Source: Gemmatimonadota bacterium
GTDB taxonomy: Bacteria > Gemmatimonadota > Gemmatimonadetes > Longimicrobiales > Longimicrobiaceae
Direction: 5' to 3'
NCBI GenBank assembly: GCA_019240375.1
Contig: JAFAYN010000222.1
Coordinates: 1 to 5,865 of the forward strand
Length of the DNA stretch: 5,865 nucleotides
The notes below the pieces were generated by a model. That model searched no databases, was not told the origin of the DNA, and saw nothing but the letters and a program-made list of their open reading frames with translations. The position numbers were made by a program, and so were the translations under genes. The stretch's first letter is position 1. Each line of letters opens with the position of its first letter. Below, piece after piece: positions 1 to 5,098 of the stretch.

Positions 1-470
1 GATTCGTCCATGAGGAGGTCGGGCTCGGTCCAGGCGATCACCGACGCCGGGAGGACCGACATGAGGTAGCACGCCACCGCCACCAGCGCCGCCCAGTCGC
101 GCGGGGTCTGCGGCACCCACCCCATCCCGGTACGCGCCGCCAGCCAGGCGTAGAGCAGCGCCACGGCCGCCATCCCGGTGAGGATCCGGTACGCCCGGTG
201 GTAGGCGCGGTCGCGGACCCCCACCCCCCGCTCGTCCAGCAGCGAGGGCGGGTTGGTGCGCGAGTGGTGGGTCAGGTGCATCAGGAGCATGTACCCCACC
301 AGGCCGGCCAGCATCAGCACCCCCGCCGCGGCCACCATCGCGCCGGAGCCGTGCGAGGCCGTGCTCAGGCCGACGAAGCCGGCGAGGGACAGGTAGAACC
401 CCACCACCAGCAGGCGCCGCTGCGTTCGGGTGGTCAGGTGGCTAGCGGTCTCTCCGATCAGTGTTGCCAT
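1..470 (-). CDS. Polytopic membrane protein paired with HTH regulator (3' end cut by window edge)
   Basis: An open frame runs from ATG at 470-468 to the window edge without a stop, giving 156 residues that begin MATLIGETASHLTTRTQRR. I translated it by hand. Four hydrophobic segments are visible at about residues 20-38, 43-66, 96-112 and 126-147, so this is an integral inner-membrane protein. Between TM2 and TM3 lies a charged loop, LLDERGVGVRDRAYHRAYRI (about 77-96). From memory, LDER..xxRDRAY..AYR-type loops recur in small membrane proteins encoded next to YgzD-like Xre regulators; that link is inference. The gene starts 50 nt after the stop of the HTH gene on the same strand, so the two are probably cotranscribed. 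The ribosome site is weak, only a GAG about 10 nt before ATG. The C-terminus is missing, no enzymatic motif is seen and no function is assigned. A membrane partner or sensor for the regulator is one possibility. Confidence 0.75.
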   Translation of the reverse strand, partial: MATLIGETASHLTTRTQRRLLVVGFYLSLAGFVGLSTASHGSGAMVAAAGVLMLAGLVGYMLLMHLTHHSRTNPPSLLDERGVGVRDRAYHRAYRILTGMAAVALLYAWLAARTGMGWVPQTPRDWAALVAVACYLMSVLPASVIAWTEPDLLMDE

Positions 471-520
471 GGTTCTGCTCGCGGTTCTCGGGAGGGGGAG
501 ATAAGGGTGGCCCGGCGGGC

Positions 521-808
521 TCAGGTCCCGGTGCGGCCGTACACCTCTTCGCTCAGCGGGCGGAACGGCTCGCGGGCGAAGATGGCCTCGATGGGGAGCC
601 CGAAGTGCTCGCTGAGGCGGAACGCCAGCTCCAGGCTGGGATTGTAGTCGCCGCGCTCCAGGTAGCCGACGGTCTGGTAGTTGACCCCCAGCGCGTCCGC
701 CAATTCCTGCCGCGACTGCCCGCGCTCGGCGCGGAGCACCGGGATGCGGTTGTAGATGGTCGACCCGTCCTCGGACCGGGTGCTCTGGGAACGCGCTCGT
801 GAGTTCAT
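521..808 (-). CDS. Small Xre/Cro-C1 family HTH transcriptional regulator (YgzD-like)
   Basis: The 95-residue protein is a DNA-binding regulator. Residues about 20-82 form an HTH_3 (Cro/C1) domain: NRIPVLRAERGQSRQELADA, then LGVNYQTVGYLERGDYNPS, then LELAFRLSEHFGLPIEAIF. The RxERGxSRQELA helix, the LGVxxQTVxxLERG recognition segment and the PSLELAFRL..xFGxxIEAIF tail match the short YgzD-like Xre regulators, usually about 65-75 residues. A polar extension of about 18 residues precedes the domain, and a short tail (EPFRPLSEEVYGRTGT) follows it. ATG 808-806 is the only Met before the domain and sits 7 nt after a clear -10 hexamer, which supports this start despite the absence of a Shine-Dalgarno site. 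The gene precedes the membrane-protein gene on the same strand. It probably represses its own promoter through the inverted repeat at 816-834. The family assignment is strong; the target genes are inferred. Confidence 0.92.
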   Translation of the reverse strand: MNSRARSQSTRSEDGSTIYNRIPVLRAERGQSRQELADALGVNYQTVGYLERGDYNPSLELAFRLSEHFGLPIEAIFAREPFRPLSEEVYGRTGT

Positions 809-815
809 ACGACTA

Positions 816-834
816 ATTGTAGTATTAATACAAT
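816..834. promoter_or_regulatory. Inverted-repeat operator candidate overlapping the -10
   Basis: ATTGTA (816-821), seven bases, then TACAAT (829-834) form a perfect 6-bp-arm inverted repeat. One arm is the -10 hexamer itself and the other lies in the -35/-10 spacer. A second, offset perfect palindrome GTATTAATAC occupies 822-831. Small Cro/C1 dimers commonly bind such sites, so autorepression by the adjacent HTH protein is the simplest reading. The geometry is directly visible; the binding protein is inferred. Confidence 0.6.
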
Positions 835-844
835 ATCATGTCAA
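816..844 (-). promoter_or_regulatory. Sigma70-type promoter of the HTH gene, likely leaderless
   Basis: Reading the minus strand, a perfect -35 TTGACA (844-839) is followed by exactly 17 nt and then a -10 TACAAT (821-816, one mismatch to TATAAT). Only 7 nt (TAGTCGT) separate the -10 from ATG 808, so initiation 6-8 nt downstream would place the 5' end at or next to the start codon. The stretch is AT-rich in an otherwise very GC-rich window. It lies just upstream of the HTH gene and downstream of uvrA, so the HTH/membrane pair has its own promoter. Confidence 0.85.
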
Positions 845-881
845 CTATCCTACACAGATCGGCCGACAACTCGGGTTCCGA

Positions 882-891
882 CGGGCGCCCG
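882..891. repeat. Short palindrome CGGGCGCCCG
   Basis: A perfect 10-bp palindrome sits between the HTH promoter and the hairpin that follows uvrA. On the minus strand it comes 4 nt after that hairpin. It could extend the terminator structure or be incidental in this GC-rich sequence; I see nothing that decides. Confidence 0.25.
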
Positions 892-895
892 AACG

Positions 896-934
896 CGGAG
901 CGGCCCCGGTCCGTGATGGACCGGGGCCGCTCCG
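896..934 (-). terminator. 17-bp perfect hairpin after uvrA, U-tract-less terminator candidate
   Basis: Bases 896-912 and 918-934 are perfectly complementary (17 bp, almost all G/C) around a 5-nt loop (plus-strand GTGAT). The hairpin begins 22 nt past the uvrA stop and ends before the HTH promoter, the expected place for an intrinsic terminator. On the minus strand no T-run follows it, so it is not a textbook rho-independent terminator. It may be a U-less terminator or an mRNA 3'-end stabiliser. The structure is certain; the role is inferred. Confidence 0.6.
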
Positions 935-956
935 GAAGCCGTGCCGGGACAGGGGT

Positions 957-3818
957 TCAGCCCACCGGCGCCGCCGCGTGCTCCAGGGTCCGGGCGAGCC
1001 ACTGCCCGGTCAGGCTCTCCGGGACGGCGGCCACCTCCTCCGGGGTCCCCATCGCCACCACCCGCCCGCCGTCAGGCCCCGCGCCCGGCCCCAGGTCCAC
1101 CAGCCAGTCGGCGGTCTTGATCACGTCCAGGTTGTGCTCGATCAGCAGCACCGTGTGTCCGGCGTCCACCAGGTCGCTCAGGACGCGGAGGAGCTTGCGG
1201 ATGTCGTCCAGGTGCAGCCCGGTGGTGGGCTCGTCCAGGATGTACAGCTTCTTCCCGCCGCGCCGGGCGCCCATCGCCAATTCCCGCGCGATCTTGATCC
1301 GCTGCGCCTCGCCGCCGGACAGGGTGGGCGCGGGCTGCCCCAGGCGCAGGTAGCCCAGCCCCACCTGCTGCAGGTGCCAGAGCGCCTCGCCCAGCCGGTC
1401 CTCGTGCAAAAAGAAGCGGATCGCCTCGTCCACCGTCAGGTCGAGCACGTCGCGGATGCTCCGCCCGTTGTAGCGCACCTCCAGCGTTTCCGGCCGGAAG
1501 CGCGCCCCGCCGCACACCTCGCAGGGGACGAACACGTCGGCCATGAACACCATCTCCACCTGCGTCTGCCCCTCGCCCTTGCACGCCTCGCAGCGCCCGC
1601 CCTTGACGTTGAAGGAGAAGTGCCCGGGGCCGTAGCCGCGCTTCCGCGCTTCGGGGAGGGAGGCGAAGATGCGGCGCACCTCGTCGTACGCCTTGATGTA
1701 GGTGACCGGGTTGGAGCGCGGCGTCCGCCCGATGGGCGACTGGTCCACCAGCACCACCTCGCGCAGGAGCCCGCTCCCGGACAGCGAGTCGTACGCGCCG
1801 ACCGTTTCCCCCAGGTGCCGCTTGGCGCTGGTCTCCCCGCCGGACAGGTCGCGCTCCAGGGCGCGGTACAGGACGTCGTGCACCAGGGTGGACTTGCCGG
1901 AGCCGGAGACGCCGGTCACCACCGTCAGCGCCGCGGTGGGGATCTCCACGTCCACCCCGCGCAGGTTGTGCTCCCGCGCCCCTTTCAGCTGGAGGCGCGG
2001 CCCGCCCCGGCGGCGGCGCTCGGGGATGGCGATCTCCTCCCGCCCGGACAGGTAGCGCCCGGTGAGGGTGTCCGAGGCAAGGATCTGGTCCAGCGACCCC
2101 TGGAAGACCAGCTCGCCGCCGTGCTCCCCGCTCCCCGGCCCCAGCTCCACCAGGTGGTCGGCCATGCGCATGGCCTCGGGGTCGTGCTCCACCATCAGCA
2201 CGGTGTTCCCCGCGGCACGCAGCCGCACCAGGAGCCGGAGGAGGCGGTCGTTGTCGGCCGGGTGCAGCCCAATGGTGGGCTCGTCCAGCACGTACAGTGT
2301 GTCCATCAGCTTGCTCCCCAGCGCGTTGGCCAGGGTGATGCGCTGCGCCTCGCCGCCGGACAGGGTGCGCGTCTGGCGCTCCAGCGTCAGGTAGGCGAGC
2401 CCCACGTCGTTGAGGAAGCCGACCCGCGCCTGCAGCTCGCCCAGGATCGACTCGGCGATCTCCCACTCCTGCGGGCGCAGCGGCGAGTCCGGGCTCCCGG
2501 GGGTGCTGTTCGCCAGCCCGTCCACCCAGTCGCGCAGGCGGCCGAGCGGGAGGTCGGAGATCTCGGCGATGGTGCGTCCCGCCACGCGCACCCAGAGCGC
2601 CGCCGGACGGAGCTTCGCCCCGCCGCAGGTGGGGCATGGCTGCGCGCTCTGGTACTGCCGCAGGAAAACGCGGATGTACTGCTTGTAGCGCTTCTCCTCC
2701 AGGTCGTTCAGGAAGGGGATCACCCCGTCGAAGCCGCGCGTCCCGTGCAGCAGCGCCCGCCGGAACTCCTCCGGCAGCTCCATCCACGGCGCCTGCATCG
2801 ACGCCCCCTGCTTCGCGGCGAAGGCGGCCAGGCGGCGGCGGGGAGCGTCGTAGCGGGGCTTGCTCCACGGATCGATGGCCCCCTCCTCCAGCGAGCGCGA
2901 AGGGTTGGGGACGATCAGCGACTCGTCGTACTGGAGCACCGCGCCGAAGCCGGTGCACTCCGGGCACGAGCCGTACGGGTTGTTGAAGGAAAAGAGCTGC
3001 GGCGAGGGGCGGGCGAACTCGATCTCCGGGTGGTCCGGGCAGCGGAAGCTTTCGGTGAAGCGGAGCGGCTCGCCCGACTCGGGGATCACCCTCGCCTCCC
3101 CCTCCCCTTCCGTGAAGGCGGTCTGGAGCGAGTCGGCCAGGCGGGTGGCGTCCTCCGGGTCCACCCGCAGGCGGTCCACCACCACCAGCAGCTCGCGCGC
3201 CTTCGTGAGGTCCACGTCCGGCTCGGCGGCCAGGTCGTCCAGGTGCAGGTCGCGCCCGTCGGCGCGGACGCGCAGGTACCCCAGGGCGCGCAGGTTCTCC
3301 ACCACCAGCGCGTGCGTCACCCGGGCCGAGAGCGGGAGCGGAAAGGCCACCACGATCCGCGTCCCCTCCGGCAGGGCGAGCACCATCTCGGAAGCGCTCT
3401 GCACCGTGTCGGGGCGAACCTCGCGGCCGCACGGCCGGTCCGGGTGCGTCCCCGGGCAGTAGGTGCGTCCCGCGCGGGCCCACAGGAGGCGGAGGTAGTC
3501 GTGCACCTCGGTCGCCGTCCCCACGGTGGAGCGGGAGGTCTTGGTGGGGTTGCGCTGCTCGATCGCCACCGCGGGAGAGATCCCCTCCACGCGGTCCACG
3601 TCGGGCTTTTCCATGCGCTCCAGGAACTGCTTGGCGTAGGTGGAGAGCGACTCCACGTAGCGCCGCTGCCCCTCGGCGTAAACGGTGTCGAAGGCCAGGG
3701 AGGACTTGCCCGACCCGGACGGTCCGGTGACCACCACCAGCGCGCGGCGGGGGATGTCGAGGTCCAGGTTCTTGAGGTTGTGCTGCCGGGCCCCACGGAT
3801 GACGATGCGATCTTTCAT
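957..3818 (-). CDS. uvrA: UvrABC system protein A (excinuclease ABC subunit A)
   Basis: The 953-residue protein (family about 940) is the damage-recognition ATPase of nucleotide excision repair. It binds DNA as a dimer, loads UvrB and acts in the cytoplasm. It has two ABC ATPase modules. NBD1 has Walker [10 protein letters not shown] at 32-40, signature LSGGEAQRI at 486-494 and Walker B LYVLDEP at 508-514. NBD2 has Walker [10 protein letters not shown] at 636-644, signature LSGGEAQRI at 833-841 and Walker B LYILDEP at 858-864. A complete C-x2-C-x19-C-x2-C zinc module spans 743-769. The first module is C260-x2-H263...C285-x2-C288, with His replacing one Cys. The UvrB-binding and insertion regions (about 120-400) are present, so this is canonical UvrA, not the shorter UvrA2. 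ATG 3818 gives the family N-terminus [20 protein letters not shown]; an upstream ATG at 4070 would add 84 unrelated residues and is rejected. No Shine-Dalgarno site is visible and a -10 lies 6 nt upstream. Confidence 0.98.
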   Translation of the reverse strand: MKDRIVIRGARQHNLKNLDLDIPRRALVVVTGPSGSGKSSLAFDTVYAEGQRRYVESLSTYAKQFLERMEKPDVDRVEGISPAVAIEQRNPTKTSRSTVGTATEVHDYLRLLWARAGRTYCPGTHPDRPCGREVRPDTVQSASEMVLALPEGTRIVVAFPLPLSARVTHALVVENLRALGYLRVRADGRDLHLDDLAAEPDVDLTKARELLVVVDRLRVDPEDATRLADSLQTAFTEGEGEARVIPESGEPLRFTESFRCPDHPEIEFARPSPQLFSFNNPYGSCPECTGFGAVLQYDESLIVPNPSRSLEEGAIDPWSKPRYDAPRRRLAAFAAKQGASMQAPWMELPEEFRRALLHGTRGFDGVIPFLNDLEEKRYKQYIRVFLRQYQSAQPCPTCGGAKLRPAALWVRVAGRTIAEISDLPLGRLRDWVDGLANSTPGSPDSPLRPQEWEIAESILGELQARVGFLNDVGLAYLTLERQTRTLSGGEAQRITLANALGSKLMDTLYVLDEPTIGLHPADNDRLLRLLVRLRAAGNTVLMVEHDPEAMRMADHLVELGPGSGEHGGELVFQGSLDQILASDTLTGRYLSGREEIAIPERRRRGGPRLQLKGAREHNLRGVDVEIPTAALTVVTGVSGSGKSTLVHDVLYRALERDLSGGETSAKRHLGETVGAYDSLSGSGLLREVVLVDQSPIGRTPRSNPVTYIKAYDEVRRIFASLPEARKRGYGPGHFSFNVKGGRCEACKGEGQTQVEMVFMADVFVPCEVCGGARFRPETLEVRYNGRSIRDVLDLTVDEAIRFFLHEDRLGEALWHLQQVGLGYLRLGQPAPTLSGGEAQRIKIARELAMGARRGGKKLYILDEPTTGLHLDDIRKLLRVLSDLVDAGHTVLLIEHNLDVIKTADWLVDLGPGAGPDGGRVVAMGTPEEVAAVPESLTGQWLARTLEHAAAPVG

Positions 3819-3824
3819 GCCGAA

Positions 3825-3853
3825 AATATACCGAAGTCCGCCAGCAGAAGTAA
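3825..3853 (-). promoter_or_regulatory. Probable uvrA promoter, -10 TATATT six nt before ATG
   Basis: On the minus strand, TATATT (3830-3825) ends 6 nt before ATG 3818. Seventeen nt upstream lies TTACTT (3853-3848), a poor -35. No Shine-Dalgarno sequence lies between the -10 and ATG, so a leaderless transcript is predicted. The pentamer CCGAA (plus strand) occurs at 3820-3824 and 3831-3835, flanking the -10 at an 11-bp interval, which could be a regulator site or chance. I see no E. coli-type LexA box (CTGT-N8-ACAG) here. Confidence 0.5.
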
Positions 3854-4096
3854 GCGGCTCGTTCGGATGCATGAAGGGGACCGTTGTGTGTCTGGGATGA
3901 TGTGGGGGAGGGGGGCCGCTCCAGAGCCGGACGATACTACCGTCCGTCTCTTCCGCGGGGCCGGTGAGCCTCACGAAACAGCCGTGAGTCTCCCCGACCG
4001 CTACGGGAGCCCACGATACGACTGTGGTCTCCCTCCGCCAAAGATTTGAGGGGTACTGCGGAAACGGCAAACGGCGGAGTTCGCCGTGTAGTTGAG

Positions 4097-4136
4097 CCCC
4101 TCCCCTGTTTTACGGGGGAGGGGTCTGGGGAGGGGG
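4097..4136 (+). repeat. G/C-run hairpin repeat, copy A
   Basis: CCCCTCCCC (4097-4105) pairs perfectly with GGGGAGGGG (4115-4123) around a 9-nt T-rich loop. A single-stranded tail TCTGGGGAGGGGG follows. The tail plus right arm match copy C in opposite orientation at 21 of 22 positions. The layout, a hairpin with a conserved 3' G-rich flank, resembles REP-like intergenic repeats. Identification as a genome-wide family is inference. Confidence 0.6.
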
Positions 4137-4178
4137 CCCACCGCCAAAGACGCGCACCCAAGCTTCTTCTTCGGAATG

Positions 4179-4230
4179 CCTTCCCCCAGAATTTGGGGGA
4201 AGGTGCCGAGTGGAGCGAGGCGGATGGGGG
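4179..4230 (+). repeat. G/C-run hairpin repeat, copy B (diverged)
   Basis: CCTTCCCCCA (4179-4188) and TGGGGGAAGG (4194-4203) form a perfect 10-bp stem with a 5-nt GAATT loop. It is followed by a longer flank ending in GGATGGGGG at 4222-4230. The plan is the same as copies A and C, but the stem has AA/TT in place of one position of the G-run and a different flank, so it may be a related but distinct repeat type. Confidence 0.55.
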
Positions 4231-4265
4231 CGTGTTGAGCCGGCTTTCACGCCAGTCCCGACCAG

Positions 4266-4304
4266 CCCCCCTCCCCCGACCCCTCCCCCACGAGGGGGGA
4301 GGGG
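4266..4304 (-). repeat. G/C-run hairpin repeat, copy C (inverted)
   Basis: CCCCTCCCCC (4280-4289) pairs with GGGGGAGGGG (4295-4304) around ACGAG, giving a perfect 10-bp stem. Read on the minus strand, the right arm and tail GGGGAGGGGTCGGGGGA match copy A almost exactly, so A and C form an inverted pair around copy B. It lies 21 nt after the stop of the 93-residue minus-strand gene and could also serve as its transcription end, although no T-run follows. Confidence 0.6.
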
Positions 4305-4324
4305 AGCACTACGAGGGAGTTCAG

Positions 4325-4606
4325 CTACCCCGGCAGCGCCGTGGAACCGATGGCCTGCGGCGCCTGCGGGCTCCCCTCCTGCAGCGCTCGCTGGAACTGC
4401 TGCTCCTCCACCACCTGCGCGAGCGTCCGCTCCAGCCTGTCGATCCGGTCGTGCAGCTCCTCGATCTGCGGCTCCGGCAGGGACTGCGTTACCTGGCGCC
4501 GGGCGAGCACGTCGGCCAGCGGCTGCACGATGTGGCGGCCGGCCAGCACGATCACCGGGATCGACACGCCGGCCAGGGCGATCAGCAGCGAGAGTGTACC
4601 GTGCAT
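4325..4606 (-). CDS. Small single-TM plus coiled-coil protein, duplicate 1
   Basis: A 93-residue protein of unknown function. Residues 4-23 form one hydrophobic helix (TLSLLIALAGVSIPVIVLAG). A short basic/amphipathic stretch with QPLADVLARR follows, then a heptad coiled coil with a/d residues I48, L51, I55, L58, L62 and V65, a conserved FQRAL box at 71-75 and a Pro/Ala tail. It probably anchors in the inner membrane and oligomerises on one side. It aligns with the 103-residue product encoded just upstream (P17/P19, R24/R26, P29/P31, D32/D34, R36/R38, then the coil and the F-x-RAL box), so the two look like tandem duplicates. GAGGAA lies 8 nt before ATG 4606, a good ribosome site. The 44-nt gap suggests one mRNA. 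Coding is supported by the paralogy. I recognise no named family. Confidence 0.75.
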   Translation of the reverse strand: MHGTLSLLIALAGVSIPVIVLAGRHIVQPLADVLARRQVTQSLPEPQIEELHDRIDRLERTLAQVVEEQQFQRALQEGSPQAPQAIGSTALPG

Positions 4607-4614
4607 GCGGGGGG

Positions 4615-4620
4615 TTCCTC
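4615..4620 (-). promoter_or_regulatory. Ribosome binding site GAGGAA of the 93-residue gene
   Basis: On the minus strand GAGGAA ends 8 nt before ATG 4606, ideal spacing. It supports the chosen start and contrasts with the SD-less starts of uvrA, the HTH gene and waaA. Confidence 0.6.
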
Positions 4621-4650
4621 GATGGAAGAAGGGATTCCGCCGTCCGGCGC

Positions 4651-4962
4651 CTAGCGGTCCGGGCCAGCCCCGAGAGAAGGCTGGCGTCCGGACTCGGCCA
4701 GGGCCCGGTGGAAGCTTTCCACGTCCTGGAGCTGCGCCACACTCTGCTGGAGCTGGGCCATCTCCTCGCGCATCTGCCGGATCTCCGCCAGCAGCATCGG
4801 GTCGGTGCCGGAAACCGCGTTGTTGGAGAGCACCCCGCCCTCCTTGAGGCGCAGGATCGCGTCGACGATGGGCTTCAGGGCGAAGCGGGCGGTGACCGCC
4901 AGCGCGGGGAGGACCACGACCGAAAAGAGCACGGACAGCTTGGCGATTTCTTCCGGGTTCAT
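4651..4962 (-). CDS. Small single-TM plus coiled-coil protein, duplicate 2
   Basis: A 103-residue protein of unknown function and the first gene of the pair. After MNPEEIAK, residues about 9-26 form a hydrophobic helix (LSVLFSVVVLPALAVTAR). The motif KPIVDAILRLK then matches QPLADVLARR of its neighbour. About 11 extra residues follow (GGVLSNNAVSGTD region), then a perfect heptad pattern I61, M64, M68, L71, V75, L78 and the box FHRALAE at 84-90. Matching is in constant register: an offset of 2 through the membrane part and 13 through the coil and box, meaning one insertion between them. AGAGGT lies 3 nt before ATG 4962, a purine-rich site with rather short spacing. The gene is divergent from waaA across 136 bp, so a shared control region is possible, but a functional link to lipopolysaccharide is not shown. 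Confidence 0.78.
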   Translation of the reverse strand: MNPEEIAKLSVLFSVVVLPALAVTARFALKPIVDAILRLKEGGVLSNNAVSGTDPMLLAEIRQMREEMAQLQQSVAQLQDVESFHRALAESGRQPSLGAGPDR

Positions 4963-4965
4963 GCT

Positions 4966-4971
4966 ACCTCT
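4966..4971 (-). promoter_or_regulatory. Ribosome binding site AGAGGT of the 103-residue gene
   Basis: On the minus strand AGAGGT is followed by AGC and then ATG 4962. The match to the anti-SD is good but the spacing is short (3 nt). Confidence 0.5.
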
Positions 4972-4999
4972 GGGAAGGGACGGGAGAAGCGGGGGCGTT

Positions 5000-5061
5000 G
5001 CGCTCCCCTCCTACGGGTGCCGGGAGCGCCGGGTTTCAGCGGAGCGCGGGAGCGCTCCCGC
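5000..5061. repeat. Clustered inverted octamer GGGAGCGC/GCGCTCCC
   Basis: GCGCTCCC occurs at 5000-5007 and 5052-5059, and GGGAGCGC at 5022-5029 and 5048-5055. The last two overlap in a perfect 16-bp palindrome, GCGGGAGCGCTCCCGC (5046-5061). The first pair can form an 8-bp stem with a 14-nt loop. The cluster lies in the divergent region between the 103-residue gene and waaA, just upstream of the proposed waaA promoter. It could be an operator array, a bidirectional terminator, or chance in GC-rich DNA. Confidence 0.5.
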
Positions 5062-5063
5062 AC

Positions 5064-5092
5064 TTCCCCACCCCCGCACGCCGGGGTAGCTT
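5064..5092 (+). promoter_or_regulatory. Possible waaA promoter with leaderless start
   Basis: TAGCTT (5087-5092) fits a TANNNT -10 and ends 6 nt before ATG 5099, the same spacing as for uvrA. Seventeen nt upstream is TTCCCC (5064-5069), a weak -35. No Shine-Dalgarno site is visible before ATG. Alone this hexamer is weak evidence; its matching position at three genes is what makes it worth recording. Confidence 0.35.
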
Positions 5093-5098
5093 GTCCGC

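Larger units (their letters stand above)
3819..4324. other. Gene-free spacer of about 500 bp with repeats
   Basis: No frame here looks like a real gene. The open frames crossing it are shadows of G/C runs or upstream extensions of uvrA, with low-complexity translations and no recognisable domain. The uvrA-proximal part holds the uvrA promoter. A small hairpin, ACGGCG (4071-4076) with CGCCGT (4082-4087), precedes the three G/C-run hairpin elements at about 4097-4304. I find no tRNA, rRNA or riboswitch pattern. The part at 3854-4070 has nothing I can name. Confidence 0.7.

Noticed and set aside
198..647. Plus-strand frame of 149 codons over the membrane protein and HTH genes
   Set aside because: It is antisense to two better supported genes, is low-complexity, and has no domain or ribosome site.
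1072..3483. An 803-codon minus-strand frame inside uvrA in another reading frame
   Set aside because: It is an out-of-frame shadow of uvrA with a low-complexity Arg/Gly/Ala/Pro translation.
3861..3876. Palindrome around ATGCAT as an operator for uvrA
   Set aside because: Only the central 6 bp are symmetric; the flanks do not match, so it is likely chance.
756..4049. A 1097-codon open frame on the plus strand opposite uvrA
   Set aside because: It is antisense to a certain uvrA gene. The translation is rich in Arg, Pro, Ala, Gly and His with no recognisable domain, as expected from GC-biased third positions.
3819..4070. An 84-residue N-terminal extension of UvrA starting at ATG 4070
   Set aside because: The extension has no similarity to UvrA, while ATG 3818 gives the exact family N-terminus and has a -10 hexamer just upstream.
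3937..4161. A 74-codon minus-strand frame in the spacer
   Set aside because: It overlaps hairpin repeat A, has no domain or ribosome site, and its SPDPSPVKQG-type peptide derives from the repeat.
4097..4304. CRISPR array
   Set aside because: Only three hairpin elements with irregular spacing, mixed orientation and diverged sequence are present. There are no uniform repeats and spacers and no cas genes.
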